Shown: positions 35,920 to 45,955, numbered from the stretch's first letter. The stretch is DNA of 64,000 nt from an uncultured Bacilli bacterium (GCA_910586295.1 CAJUGE010000070.1:1-64000); one strand, 5' to 3'. Made by a program: numbers and translations. The notes: generated by a model from the sequence alone, not told the origin.

Positions 35920-37602
35920 ATGGATAGAGAAAGATATGAGCAAATTAGAAGAGAAGAAGAAAAGAGACGTATACTTGAGGAGGATGGATTATATTTTAGA
36001 GATCCTAAGAATAAAAAGCAAAAAACCAAGCAAAAGGTTATGATGATATTTTCTTTAATTATATTTATGGGTGCAACTGTTGCGACGACTTTAGTCATTA
36101 TCAATTATTTTCATGCTAGAAAGACATTAGCTGTTAATATCGATACCGATGAAGATGGATGGCCAGATTTAAACGTTGATGTTAATGGTGATGGCAAATG
36201 TGAAGTTAATTGTGATACAGATGGTGACAATAAGCCAGATACTAATATAGGTTATAAAAAAACTTTAATTGCATTTTTTAATATAGATATAGATGGAGAT
36301 GGCAAACCAGATAGTAATCTAATAAACCAAGATATAAATGGTGATGGCAAGTGTGACTTGAATTGTGATACAAATGGTGATGGATATCCTGATACAAATT
36401 TAGATTTTAGTAGTACTGGAGTTGCGAGAATTAATATTGATAATAATAATGATGGAAAGTGTGATTTGAATTGTGATGTTTTAGGTTTAAGGACTGCTCA
36501 GGTAAATATAGATACTGATAAAGATGGCAAGCCAGATGTTAATATCGATATTAATAATGATGATAAACCAGAAGTTAATGTTACATATGGAAGTGATTAT
36601 GAAAATCCAATTTTTGGTATAGATACTAATGGAGATGGCAAGCCAGATGAAAATTTAATAAACCAGACGAAAAATGGTAAGTGTGAGGTTAATTGTGTTT
36701 TAGAAAATGGTTACTTTCCAGTTTTAAATGTTGATATGGATGGTGACGGAGAAGCAGACATAAATCTTGATACTAATGGAGATAATTTGGCTGAGTTAAA
36801 TATAGATATAATTGGCGATGGTAAGTGTGATTTAAATTGTGATACAGATAATGATGGTATAGCAGATATTAATGTTAGCTTGGGAAATAATGTTTACATA
36901 AATCTTGATTATGATAGAGATGGTAAAGCAGACATAAATCTTGATACTAATGGAGATAATATTCCAGATAAAAATTTAATGAATCAAGAAGAAAATGGTA
37001 AGTGTATTTTGAATTGTGATTTAGATGGTAATGGAATACCTGATATAAATATAGACATTGATGGAGATGGCAAAGCAGATGTTAATATTGATTTAAATGA
37101 TGATGGTAAGGCTGATGCTAATCTTGATACTGATGATGATAGAAAACCTGATAGAGATATAATTGATACTAAAGCCGATATAGTAAAGGATGTCCTAATT
37201 TCGGCTAAAGAATTGTCTTATAGTTTGGATTATTTAGATAAGTATCCAAATTTTAGTGAAATGATTCCTGGATGGAAAGGTACAAAAACCTTTAAGGTTA
37301 CTAATAATAGTAGTGAGACTATTATCTATGATATTGAATGGGATGATTTAGTTAATACTTTTACTTATGAAAATAGACCTTTTTATAGTGTTGTAAAGGA
37401 TGGTAATACTTTAGTTGCTATTCAAAATGGTAGATTTTCGTATTCTGCTAATAATGGTGAAAAGTTTGTTAGTAGTATTAGTATAAAACCTGGTGAAACT
37501 CATAATTATGTAATAAACTATGAATTTAATAAAAATAATACTGATCAGAGTGTTGATAATGGCAAGATAATTTTTGGAAGGTTAAAGATTGTCACTAAAT
37601 AA
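35920..37602 (+). CDS. Second membrane-anchored calcium-repeat protein with TasA-like domain
   Basis: Protein of 560 residues, a shorter and more diverged paralogue of 32979. Cytoplasmic start with the shared motif ILEEDGLYFRDPKNK, membrane segment at about 37-62 (MMIFSLIIFMGATVATTLVI). About 25 Asp-rich 12-residue units follow, many eroded (DLNDDGKADANL, DTNGDNIPDKNL), with fewer cysteine pairs (DGKCDLNC, NGKCEVNC). The end is again a TasA/camelysin-like domain: MIPGWKGTKTFKVTNNSSET, then IKPGETHNYVINYEFN and DQSVDNGKI. It probably arose by duplication including its promoter. Calcium binding is inferred. Confidence 0.78.
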   Translation: MDRERYEQIRREEEKRRILEEDGLYFRDPKNKKQKTKQKVMMIFSLIIFMGATVATTLVIINYFHARKTLAVNIDTDEDGWPDLNVDVNGDGKCEVNCDTDGDNKPDTNIGYKKTLIAFFNIDIDGDGKPDSNLINQDINGDGKCDLNCDTNGDGYPDTNLDFSSTGVARINIDNNNDGKCDLNCDVLGLRTAQVNIDTDKDGKPDVNIDINNDDKPEVNVTYGSDYENPIFGIDTNGDGKPDENLINQTKNGKCEVNCVLENGYFPVLNVDMDGDGEADINLDTNGDNLAELNIDIIGDGKCDLNCDTDNDGIADINVSLGNNVYINLDYDRDGKADINLDTNGDNIPDKNLMNQEENGKCILNCDLDGNGIPDINIDIDGDGKADVNIDLNDDGKADANLDTDDDRKPDRDIIDTKADIVKDVLISAKELSYSLDYLDKYPNFSEMIPGWKGTKTFKVTNNSSETIIYDIEWDDLVNTFTYENRPFYSVVKDGNTLVAIQNGRFSYSANNGEKFVSSISIKPGETHNYVINYEFNKNNTDQSVDNGKIIFGRLKIVTK

Positions 37603-37611
37603 TAAAAGATT

Positions 37612-37632
37612 CGCTTAATTGCGTTTTTTTTT
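37612..37632 (+). terminator. Weak terminator after the second repeat protein
   Basis: A short CGC-TTAATT-GCG hairpin with a run of nine T following. Confidence 0.45.
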
Positions 37633-37680
37633 ATTTGTATTTATTTGTTGTAAATTGTCATAAATAATTTTAAGTTTTTC

Positions 37681-37709
37681 TTGCTTTTCTTAGTAACTCT
37701 TGGTATGAT
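37681..37709 (+). promoter_or_regulatory. Promoter of the first small TasA-like gene
   Basis: TTGCTT (37681-37686), 17 bases, TATGAT (37704-37709). The following AAAGGAGG ribosome site is a perfect match, suggesting high expression. Confidence 0.6.
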
Positions 37710-37736
37710 TGTATATAGTAAAGGAGGTAAAGAACT

Positions 37737-38390
37737 ATGAACGATAACAGAGGACAAACTATTTTCTTATCAGTAATTGGTATTGCTACTTTATTAGTTG
37801 CTATTATAGGTGCTACATTTGCATATTTCACTACTACAATGGATGGTACTAAAGCTGGCGTAACAGCTACTACTGGTACTTTAGGTGCTGTTACTTATAC
37901 TGCTGAGGCTTTAAATCTTCCTAATATTTTACCAGGTAAGACTTCTGAAGAGAAGAGTGTTACAGTTAGTTTAGGAACTTCTGATTTTGATGTTAATTAT
38001 GTATGCAATTTAGAGGTAACTGGTAACGAAGTTACAGATATGTTCTTAAAGGTTAGTGGTGAAAATATTATTGCTGCTGCTAATAATCAAAGATTACCTT
38101 TGGTTGTGTATCCTACTTTTGGTGAAGATGGTACAACTGAGTTAACTCCAGCTGGTACAGCTCAAAAGATTAAGATTGCTGAAGGAACTTTAAAATCTGG
38201 TGAGTCTAAGACTATGAAGTATGCAATTACTTTCCAAGAAACTGGTTCAGAGCAAAATGCTCAACAAGGTAAAAGATTCAATGCTACAGTTAGTTGTGGT
38301 TTAGAGAGTGCTGATGGTGTTTATTATAATGATGCTAATCAAGGTGGAACTACTACTAAACCTACAGGAACACCAACTCCACAACCTTAA
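37737..38390 (+). CDS. TasA/camelysin-like secreted protein
   Basis: Protein of 217 residues. The signal region (IFLSVIGIATLLVAIIGATF then AYFTTTMDG) is of the SipW-cognate type found in TasA, TapA and camelysin. The mature part is beta-rich with the shared pattern ILPGKTSEEKSVTVSL ... SGESKTMKYAITFQETGSEQ ... QQGKRFNATVSC and two cysteines. It ends YYNDANQGGTTTKPTGTP, a Thr/Pro tail shared with 39283. It may be the major fibre subunit, given the strong promoter and ribosome site. No SipW peptidase is in the window. The TasA link is motif-based. Confidence 0.78.
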   Translation: MNDNRGQTIFLSVIGIATLLVAIIGATFAYFTTTMDGTKAGVTATTGTLGAVTYTAEALNLPNILPGKTSEEKSVTVSLGTSDFDVNYVCNLEVTGNEVTDMFLKVSGENIIAAANNQRLPLVVYPTFGEDGTTELTPAGTAQKIKIAEGTLKSGESKTMKYAITFQETGSEQNAQQGKRFNATVSCGLESADGVYYNDANQGGTTTKPTGTPTPQP

Positions 38391-38434
38391 TTTGAAAATG
38401 GTTTGACATAGTAATTTACTATATTAAAAAAATA

Positions 38435-38463
38435 AGTTAGCGATTTATAGGCTGACTTTTTTT
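38435..38463 (+). terminator. Terminator after 37737-38390
   Basis: AGTTAGC (38435-38441) pairs with GCTGACT (38451-38457), then seven T. The remaining gap to 38659 shows no gene. Confidence 0.75.
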
Positions 38464-38659
38464 GAACTTTTATTAATGAAGTAAGTGTGTAGTTTTTCAA
38501 AAATAAAGTTGTATGCTTGTTATTTGTTTTATATATAACATTTTAATTTGGCGGTTTTCTGTTACATTTATAATATATTTTTGTAAAATTTTGTTCCAAT
38601 AGTTGTATTTTACTGGAAAAAATGGTATTATTGAGTTAGTTTAGAATAATGGTGAAAAT

Positions 38660-39256
38660 ATGGAAGAAGAGAAAAAGAATAAAAATTCAAGATTAAAAGA
38701 AATTATTATTGCAGTTATTCCCGTTTTGTCTTTTATTGCTGTTACGATTGGAACAACATATGCAGCTTACATGGCTAGTGTTGTAGGTAATGAGAAGAAT
38801 GGCGAAACAGTTTTGAAGAGTGCTCGTGTTTATGCGATGTTTAATGCTACAGATAGTATTGATTCAGAGAATATTTTACCTGGTTGGAGCAGTACTTTAA
38901 ATTTCACAATTGTAAACACTAGCCCAGAAGATAATTTGTATGCTAATTATACACTAGCTTGGGAGATTGAAGAAAATACAATTAATGATGATAATTTTGT
39001 TTATACATTAGAGTGCACTAGTACTAAAGAAGGTAAAGAAATAAATGAAAGTGAAAAGAATACACTTATTAAAGTATCTAATTCTAGAAAAGTTCCTACT
39101 ATTAGTACAAATATCGGAACTGGAATGATTAATACTGGAGTTACTCATCATTGTCAATTAAAAGTTATGTTAAGAGAAAGTGGGACTCCTCAAGATTCTT
39201 TACAAGGCAAGACATTTAAAGGTAAAATAGTTGCTAAAGGAGATCCTAATGTATAA
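38660..39256 (+). CDS. TasA/camelysin-like membrane-bound or secreted protein
   Basis: Protein of 198 residues. A charged N-terminus (EEEKKNKNSRLKE) precedes a hydrophobic segment ending IGTTYAAYMASVVGN, similar to SipW-type signals (family GTxFAyFT). The outer domain has ENILPGWSSTLNFTIVNTSP, NTGVTHHCQLKVMLRESGTP and SLQGKTFKGKIVAKGD, the same frame as the other proteins here. Two cysteines, TLECTS and HHCQ, may pair. There is no Thr-Pro tail. It is co-transcribed with 39283 (26-base gap). It could be a minor subunit or anchor. Confidence 0.72.
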   Translation: MEEEKKNKNSRLKEIIIAVIPVLSFIAVTIGTTYAAYMASVVGNEKNGETVLKSARVYAMFNATDSIDSENILPGWSSTLNFTIVNTSPEDNLYANYTLAWEIEENTINDDNFVYTLECTSTKEGKEINESEKNTLIKVSNSRKVPTISTNIGTGMINTGVTHHCQLKVMLRESGTPQDSLQGKTFKGKIVAKGDPNV

Positions 39257-39282
39257 TAAATAGTGCAGAAAGAAGGTTTGTT

Positions 39283-39903
39283 ATGAATGGCAAAAAGTAT
39301 GAAATATATTTAAGTGTTATAACTATTATGACTGTATTAGTAACAGCCGTTGGAGTATCGTTTGCTTATTTTACTGATGGTATATCTGGGACAGAAGGAG
39401 CCATTTCTTCTACAACTGCTTCTATTGGTAGTGTAACTTTTGACGGTGGTCAAGATTTCTCTATGTCAACAGAAATTGAACCAGGGTGGAGTGCTACTAA
39501 GACTTTTTCTATTGAGGTTTCTCCTTCTGTAGTAGATCAAGTAATATATATAAGATTAGATTATGTTAATGGGTTTAAAGATTTGGAACTTAATGTTAAT
39601 GGCACTGTCGGTGAGGGAAATGGTATTAATGGTGCTAAGGGAAGTGTTTCCCTTGTTAAAGAAATGTCAGCTGATTCAGCGAGTAATACTACAACATTAG
39701 TTGAATTAACAGTACCTGCCAGTGATAATACTATTAAGTATAATTATACATTAACTGCAAGTTTTCCTGATACAAATCAAAATCAAAATTATGATCAAGG
39801 AAAAACTTTTGAGGCAACATTATATGCAGATTTAGGAGAAAGTGATATTTATTATAATGATGCTAATCAAGGTGGGACAACAACTAAACCTAATGCTCAG
39901 TAA
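39283..39903 (+). CDS. TasA/camelysin-like secreted protein
   Basis: Protein of 206 residues. Signal of the SipW-cognate type: VITIMTVLVTAVGVSFAYFT. Mature domain: STEIEPGWSATKTFSIEVSP, then NTIKYNYTLTASFPDTNQ and NYDQGKTFEATLYADLGE. It has no cysteine in the mature part. The ending IYYNDANQGGTTTKPNAQ matches the tail of 37737, suggesting that both tails share an interaction or cell wall role. It is the last gene before a clear terminator. Confidence 0.78.
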   Translation: MNGKKYEIYLSVITIMTVLVTAVGVSFAYFTDGISGTEGAISSTTASIGSVTFDGGQDFSMSTEIEPGWSATKTFSIEVSPSVVDQVIYIRLDYVNGFKDLELNVNGTVGEGNGINGAKGSVSLVKEMSADSASNTTTLVELTVPASDNTIKYNYTLTASFPDTNQNQNYDQGKTFEATLYADLGESDIYYNDANQGGTTTKPNAQ

Positions 39904-39928
39904 ACACTATATATACATAGTGTTTTTT
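39903..39928 (+). terminator. Terminator of the TasA-like gene pair
   Basis: AACACTAT (39903-39910) and ATAGTGTT (39917-39924) form a perfect 8-bp stem, then T-run. Confidence 0.85.
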
Positions 39929-39986
39929 CATTTATTTGAAAAAAGCATATATTTTTGGTATAATATCTTTATCGAGGTAAAGAAAA

Positions 39987-42074
39987 ATGTTTAAAGATAT
40001 AAATAAAAAATTTAAAGTTGAACGTTTAAAAGTTGCTTATAAAAAACTACTTAGGAAAATAAGAAAATATTTTTCAACAAATATTTTGTTTTTGACTTAT
40101 CTTATTACTTCTGTTTTTATTAGTTTTCTCTTAAGATATTTTACTATTGGTATTATAAATGATTTTAAAGCAATTTTTTGTGATTTAGTTGTAGTTATGT
40201 TGCTTGGTTCTTTTGGTTATTTAGTTAAACCCAAACATCAATTTAAATATTTTTTAGGACTTAGCATTTTTAATACATTTCTATGTATATTAAATCATAT
40301 TTATTATACTTTTTATATGAGCTTTGTTAGTGTTAGTTTGCTTGGCACTTTATCAATGTTGGGAGAAGTGAGTGATTCTGTTACAAATAAATTGGAAATC
40401 TTATATTTCATTTATTTAATTGCTCCCTTAATGTTAATAGTAGTTAATAGGTTTCTTTCTAAGAGGAAATACCATTTTATAGTAGGTAAATATGAAAATG
40501 GTAAGAAAATGTTTATTAGAACTTCTTTACTTTCATTTATATGTTTAGTATTTTTGTTAACTACTTTATCAAACTCTGAGGGAAGTAGACTTGTGAAACA
40601 GTGGAATAGGGATTTTATAGTGCAAAGGTTTGGTTTGTATTTCTATACTGCTAATGATTTTATACAAAGTATTCAACCATCTATTAGTCCGATGTTTGGA
40701 TATGATAGTGCGGCTAAAATGTTTAGAGATTTTTATTCGGATAAAGATTATACTAAAAATAAAAATGAATATACTGATATATTCAAGGGAAAGAATGTAA
40801 TATTTATTCATGGTGAGAGTATTCAAAATTACTTAATAGATTTAGAGGTTAATGGAATAGAAATAACACCAAATTTAAATAAAATTGCACATGAAGGGTT
40901 ATATTTTTCTAGTTTTTATCCACAAATAAGTATAGGAACTAGTAGTGATACAGAATTTACTTTAAGTACTAGTTTACTTCCTAGTTCTAGTGGAACAGTA
41001 TTTGTTAATTATGCTAACAGGAATTATGAAACAATACAAAAGAAGTTTAAGTCACTAGGATATTATACGTTTAGTATGCATGCTAATGCAGCAAGTTATT
41101 GGAATAGAGAAACTATGTATAAATCTTTAGGATATGATAAGTTTTATGCAAAAGATAGTTTTATTGTTCCAGAGGATACTGATGATGCAAATTTTATAGG
41201 ACTTGGACTTTCTGATAAATCTTTCTTTAAACAGATTATGCCAATACTTGAAGAACTAAGGAATAGTGAGCAGCCTTTTATGGGCACAGTAATAACTTTA
41301 AGTAATCATAGTCCGTTTGCAGATGTTGACAAATATGGTAAATTAGACTTTAGTATTACATTTGAAAAAGGCACAGGAGAATTTGATAATAATGGAGTAG
41401 AAATAAGAGAGACAGTGACTGTTCCTTATTTAGAGAATACTGAGATGGGTAATTATTTGAAGAGTGCTCATTATGCAGATGAGGCTTTAGGTGAGTTTTT
41501 TGAGGCACTCAAGGTTTCTGGAATGTTTGAAGATACTGTTATAGTGTTTTATGGAGATCATGAGAGTAAGTTAGGAAAAAAGAATTTGAGTTTGTTATAT
41601 AATTATGATCCAATGACTGAAAGTATTAAGAGTGAAGATGATCCAACATTTGTAAGCTTTGATAATTATAAATATGATTTAATTAAGAATACACCGTTAA
41701 TTATTTGGACAGGTGATGATACTTTGAAAAGAGAGGTTACTGATGTTATGGGGATGTGGGATGTAATGCCTACAATTGCAAATATGTTTGGATTTGATTA
41801 TAAATATGCCCTTGGAAACGATATCTTTTCTGATAATGAGAAGTTAGTAGTATTTCCTAATGGAGATGTTTTAACAAATAAGGTATTTTATAATAATTTA
41901 AGAGATGAATATATACCTTTAACGGAAGAACCTATTGATACTCAATATATTGAGAGATTAAAAGAGTATGCAGAAGTAAGGCTTGATGTAAGTAAGTCTA
42001 TTATAGTACATGATTTAATTGAGAAGGAAGAGAATAATTTAGAAAGGGTGATACTTAATGAAAAAGACAAATAA
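39987..42074 (+). CDS. LtaS-like phosphoglycerol transferase (sulfatase fold)
   Basis: Protein of 695 residues, with five membrane segments in residues 1-200 and an extracellular alkaline-phosphatase-type domain. Seen: NVIFIHGESIQNYLI (metal-binding Glu), SIGTSSDTEFTL near residues 316-325 (nucleophile loop) and VIVFYGDHESKLGK (Asp/His metal ligands). These fit lipoteichoic acid synthases, which polymerise glycerol phosphate from phosphatidylglycerol. In LtaS the loop reads GKTSD with Thr as nucleophile; here the aligned residue is Ser319 next to Thr318. It is co-transcribed with 42058 (17-base overlap). Confidence 0.85.
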   Translation: MFKDINKKFKVERLKVAYKKLLRKIRKYFSTNILFLTYLITSVFISFLLRYFTIGIINDFKAIFCDLVVVMLLGSFGYLVKPKHQFKYFLGLSIFNTFLCILNHIYYTFYMSFVSVSLLGTLSMLGEVSDSVTNKLEILYFIYLIAPLMLIVVNRFLSKRKYHFIVGKYENGKKMFIRTSLLSFICLVFLLTTLSNSEGSRLVKQWNRDFIVQRFGLYFYTANDFIQSIQPSISPMFGYDSAAKMFRDFYSDKDYTKNKNEYTDIFKGKNVIFIHGESIQNYLIDLEVNGIEITPNLNKIAHEGLYFSSFYPQISIGTSSDTEFTLSTSLLPSSSGTVFVNYANRNYETIQKKFKSLGYYTFSMHANAASYWNRETMYKSLGYDKFYAKDSFIVPEDTDDANFIGLGLSDKSFFKQIMPILEELRNSEQPFMGTVITLSNHSPFADVDKYGKLDFSITFEKGTGEFDNNGVEIRETVTVPYLENTEMGNYLKSAHYADEALGEFFEALKVSGMFEDTVIVFYGDHESKLGKKNLSLLYNYDPMTESIKSEDDPTFVSFDNYKYDLIKNTPLIIWTGDDTLKREVTDVMGMWDVMPTIANMFGFDYKYALGNDIFSDNEKLVVFPNGDVLTNKVFYNNLRDEYIPLTEEPIDTQYIERLKEYAEVRLDVSKSIIVHDLIEKEENNLERVILNEKDK

Positions 42075-42720
42075 GAAAGCAGTAAATAAAAAAATAAACA
42101 AAAATAGAGTATTTTACTTTGCAGTTATTGTAATTGCTGTTATAATAGTAGCTGTGACTTCTGTTAAGGTTGTGTTTGATTTCTTTGTCGGTGATTCAAG
42201 AGAAATTCAATCTAAGAAAGAGCTGGATAATTTGGAGTTATATGGTTATACTTTAGATGATTTAGATACACCTTTATATAAAACATATTTTGATGAATTG
42301 AAGGATATTTTAAATAAAGACGAATTAGATTGGGAGCAATATGCAACTGGTTTAACTAAGATATTTGTGGCAGACTTTTATACTCTAAGTAATAAGATAA
42401 CTAGTAGTGATATAGGTGGTGTGGAATTTATACATATAGATATGGTAGATAATTTTATAATGCACGCTGGAGATACTATGTATAATCATGTTAAGAATAA
42501 TGTTTATGGAGATAGAGTTCAAGAACTTCCTACAGTAAGTGATGTTACAATAGGTGAAATCATAAGTGAGAATTATACATATAATGATAATAGTTATGAA
42601 GCATATAAAGTTAGTGTTACTTGGGAATATGAGAAAGATTTGGGGTATGATAAAACTGGAACTTTCTATTTGATAAAGGACAATAATAAATTGAATGTTG
42701 TGCAAAAACTAGGAGAATAG
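42058..42720 (+). CDS. Membrane-anchored protein of unknown function
   Basis: Protein of 220 residues. A very basic start (KKTNKKAVNKKINKNR), a membrane segment at about 21-42 (FAVIVIAVIIVAVTSVKVVF), then an outside domain of mixed helix and strand (TPLYKTYFDELKDILNKDEL; YEAYKVSVTWEYEKDLGYDK). No motif is recognised. It overlaps the LtaS-like gene and lies 1 base from tilS, so it may be an LtaS accessory or simply part of the operon. Confidence 0.7.
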   Translation: MKKTNKKAVNKKINKNRVFYFAVIVIAVIIVAVTSVKVVFDFFVGDSREIQSKKELDNLELYGYTLDDLDTPLYKTYFDELKDILNKDELDWEQYATGLTKIFVADFYTLSNKITSSDIGGVEFIHIDMVDNFIMHAGDTMYNHVKNNVYGDRVQELPTVSDVTIGEIISENYTYNDNSYEAYKVSVTWEYEKDLGYDKTGTFYLIKDNNKLNVVQKLGE

Positions 42721-42721
42721 T

Positions 42722-44047
42722 ATGGAAGATGTAGTAAAGTATTTGCTAAATGAAAGTGGTATAAAATATCGTGATACAATTTGTATTGGAGTTTCTGGTG
42801 GACCAGATTCTATGGCTTTGCTTGATATAGTTATTAAACTTAAAAGTGAGCTTGATTTGATAGTTGTGGTGTGTCATATTAATCATGGACTTAGAGAAGA
42901 AAGTGAGGAGGAAGCAAAATATTTGGAAAAATTTTGTGAAGATGAAGGACTTCATTTTGAGTATATGAAGATAGAGAATTATGGAGATGATAATTTTCAT
43001 AATGAAGCAAGGACTATTAGGTATAATTTCTTTGATAAGGTTTGTAAAGAGTATAAGGCAACTGTGCTTATGACAGCTCATCATGGTGATGATTTGATAG
43101 AGACAATACTTATGAGAATGGTTAGAGGAAGTACTTTAAAGGGATATAGTGGTTTTTCTAAGAGAGTAGAAAAAGATAATTATGTAATTTTAAGGCCTCT
43201 TATATCAATGACTAAGAGCGAACTTGAGGATTATTGTAAAGTTAATAAAATTAAGTATTTTGTTGATAAATCTAATATGAAGGACGTTTATACAAGAAAT
43301 AGATATCGTAAATATGTACTTCCTTTTTTGAAAACAGAAGATCCAATGGTACACGAAAAGTTTCTTAAATTTAGTGAAACTTTGATGGAGTATAATAATT
43401 ATATTGATAGAGAAATGAATTTAGTTTTTAATAGAGTATTCAAGAATGGAGTTTTAGATACTTCTAAGTTTCAAGAATTAGATCATTTGATTCAAACTAA
43501 AATAATATATAATATTTTGGAGAGAATTTATGGAGATGATTTGTTTATTATTACTAATACTCATGTTAAACTTATATTCGATTTAATTAATGGTAGTAAA
43601 GCTCAGGCGATAGTGCATTTACCAAATAATGTTAAGGTAATTAAGAGTTATACTGATATCGGATTTGGGTATGACGAAGAGCAAGCAGATATTTATGAGA
43701 TAGAAATTAATAGTGTTGTTAATTTGCCAAATGGGAAGAATATAGAGATAGTAAATTCTAGTGATGATACTTCTAATTATGTAACTAGGTTAAGTAGTAA
43801 GGAAGTTCTTTTGCCTCTTCATGTTAGAACTAGAAGAAACGGTGATAAATTTGAAGTTAAAGGAATGGATGGACACAAAAAAGTAAATGATATATTTATA
43901 GAGAAGAAGTTGGTAACTAGAGATAGAAATATATGGCCTATAGTATGTGATGCTAATAATAATATTGTGTGGCTTCCAGGATTAAAAAAAAGTAAATTTG
44001 ACAAAGATATTAAAGAAGAGTATGATATAATACTAAAGTATTATTAA
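42722..44047 (+). CDS. tilS: tRNA(Ile)-lysidine synthase
   Basis: Protein of 441 residues. ATP pyrophosphatase with the PP-loop SGGPDSMALLD near residue 25, then VVCHINHGLREESEEEAKYL, MTAHHGDDLIETILMRMVRG and YFVDKSNMKDVYTRNRYRKY. It also has the C-terminal TilS domain (LHVRTRRNGDKFEVKGMDGH). It modifies C34 of the CAU-anticodon tRNA-Ile so that it reads AUA, an essential job in an AT-rich genome. It lies upstream of ftsH as in B. subtilis but hpt is missing between them. Confidence 0.97.
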   Translation: MEDVVKYLLNESGIKYRDTICIGVSGGPDSMALLDIVIKLKSELDLIVVVCHINHGLREESEEEAKYLEKFCEDEGLHFEYMKIENYGDDNFHNEARTIRYNFFDKVCKEYKATVLMTAHHGDDLIETILMRMVRGSTLKGYSGFSKRVEKDNYVILRPLISMTKSELEDYCKVNKIKYFVDKSNMKDVYTRNRYRKYVLPFLKTEDPMVHEKFLKFSETLMEYNNYIDREMNLVFNRVFKNGVLDTSKFQELDHLIQTKIIYNILERIYGDDLFIITNTHVKLIFDLINGSKAQAIVHLPNNVKVIKSYTDIGFGYDEEQADIYEIEINSVVNLPNGKNIEIVNSSDDTSNYVTRLSSKEVLLPLHVRTRRNGDKFEVKGMDGHKKVNDIFIEKKLVTRDRNIWPIVCDANNNIVWLPGLKKSKFDKDIKEEYDIILKYY

Positions 44048-44065
44048 ATTGAGAGGAGAAAGTTT

Positions 44066-45955
44066 ATGAAGAAAAAAACAAGTATGACAAGGCTATTTAT
44101 GCCTTATGTAGCACTTTTTGTTGTAGTTATGATTGTATTCTTTCTATATAATATGAAAAGTGTTGTTATTCATGAGTTGAATTATAATGAATTTATGAGT
44201 AATTTAACTAAGGAACAAGTTAGTAAATTAGAGGTTACTCCAAAGAGTAGAGATAGTATTTATTATTTGGAGGGTAAACTTGAAGGTTATAAAGATAATG
44301 AAACTTTTGAATTAATAGTTCCTTATACTGATAGTGTAATTGAGAATGTTTTAGATGAGGCTACTAAGCAAGGATTGAATGTTGAAATAAATAAAGATCC
44401 TGGTAGTATTAGTTGGATTTCTATAATTATGGAACTTATTCCACTTGCACTTATAGGCATTGTTACTTTCTATTTGATGAGGGCTATGCTTAGTCAAGGT
44501 AAAGGTGGTACTTTAGATTTTGGTAGAAGTAGAGCTAAGTTAAATCAAGATGGTGGTAAAGTTACATTTAAAGATGTTGCTGGACTTAATGAAGAGAAAG
44601 AGGAAGTTAAAGAGTTAATTGATTTTCTTAGAAATCCTAAGAAATTTCAAAAACTAGGTGCTAGAATTCCTAAGGGTGTTCTTTTAGTAGGACCTCCAGG
44701 AACTGGTAAGACATTACTTGCTAAGGCAGTTGCGGGTGAAGCAAAAGTTCCCTTTTACTATATAAGTGGTAGTGATTTTGTTGAACTATTTGTAGGTGTC
44801 GGTGCTAGTCGTGTTAGAGATATGTTTAAACAGGCAAAGCAAACTGCTCCTTGTCTAATATTCATTGATGAGATAGATGCAGTTGGTAGACAAAGAGGAA
44901 CTGGTCTTGGTGGTGGACATGATGAGAGAGAGCAAACTCTTAATCAATTACTTACTGAGATGGATGGATTTGGTGCGAATGAAGGAATTATAATTATAGC
45001 AGCAACTAATAGGCCTGATGTTCTTGATCCTGCCCTTTTAAGACCTGGTAGATTTGATAGACAAGTGACTGTTAATTTACCTGATGTTAGAGAAAGAGAA
45101 GCTATACTTGGTGTTCATGCTAAAGGGAAGATAATATCAGAGGATGTCACTTTGAAACATTTAGCAGAGAGAACTCCTGGATATAGTGGTGCAGATTTAG
45201 AGAATTTACTTAATGAAGCAGCTTTACTAGCGGTTAGAAGAAATAAAGAATGTATAACTATGGACGAAATGGATGAAGCAAGTGATAGGGTTCTTATGGG
45301 ACCTGCTAAGGTAAGTAGAAAAGTTACTCCTTTTGAGAAAAAGGTAGTTGCTTATCATGAGAGTGGACATGCAGTTCTTGGTATAGAACTTCCTAATGGT
45401 GAAGAAGTTCATAAGATTACTATTATTCCTAGAGGTATGGCTGGAGGATATACTCAGATGCTTCCTAAAGAAGAGAGAACTATGATTTCTACTAAGGATG
45501 AGTTACTTCAGAGAATAGTTAGTTATTTAGGTGGACGTGTTAGTGAAGAATTATTCTTAGGTGAAATTAGTACAGGTGCTAGTGATGACTTTAAGAGAGC
45601 AACTGCTATTGCTAGAAGTATGGTTACTGAGTATGGTATGAGTGATTTAGGACCAGTTCAATTAGAGCATAGAAGTGGAGAAGTTTTCTTAGGTAGAGAT
45701 TATACTAATAGTTCTAAGAATTATTCTGATGCTGTTGCACTAGAGATAGACCAAGAGATTAGAAAGATTATGGATGAGTGTTATAAGAAAGCTAAGGATA
45801 TTCTAAGTAAAAATAAGGAATTAGTTGATATACTTGCTCATACTTTAGAAGAAAAAGAAACTTTGACTAAGGAAGAAATCGAAGAAATAGTTAAAGATTA
45901 TAAATCTGGTAATAAGGGTAAGAAAAATAAAACCAAAGAAGATACTGAAGAGTAA
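44066..45955 (+). CDS. ftsH: ATP-dependent zinc metalloprotease FtsH
   Basis: Protein of 629 residues. Two membrane segments (about 10-30 and 112-135) enclose an outside domain. AAA module: [19 protein letters not shown] near residue 208, [39 protein letters not shown] (SRH arginine). Peptidase: HESGHAVLG with His about 431. It degrades membrane and regulatory proteins. Start has AGAGGAG upstream. The stop codon sits in the loop of its terminator. That terminator is partly duplicated downstream of the next gene. Confidence 0.98.
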   Translation: MKKKTSMTRLFMPYVALFVVVMIVFFLYNMKSVVIHELNYNEFMSNLTKEQVSKLEVTPKSRDSIYYLEGKLEGYKDNETFELIVPYTDSVIENVLDEATKQGLNVEINKDPGSISWISIIMELIPLALIGIVTFYLMRAMLSQGKGGTLDFGRSRAKLNQDGGKVTFKDVAGLNEEKEEVKELIDFLRNPKKFQKLGARIPKGVLLVGPPGTGKTLLAKAVAGEAKVPFYYISGSDFVELFVGVGASRVRDMFKQAKQTAPCLIFIDEIDAVGRQRGTGLGGGHDEREQTLNQLLTEMDGFGANEGIIIIAATNRPDVLDPALLRPGRFDRQVTVNLPDVREREAILGVHAKGKIISEDVTLKHLAERTPGYSGADLENLLNEAALLAVRRNKECITMDEMDEASDRVLMGPAKVSRKVTPFEKKVVAYHESGHAVLGIELPNGEEVHKITIIPRGMAGGYTQMLPKEERTMISTKDELLQRIVSYLGGRVSEELFLGEISTGASDDFKRATAIARSMVTEYGMSDLGPVQLEHRSGEVFLGRDYTNSSKNYSDAVALEIDQEIRKIMDECYKKAKDILSKNKELVDILAHTLEEKETLTKEEIEEIVKDYKSGNKGKKNKTKEDTEE

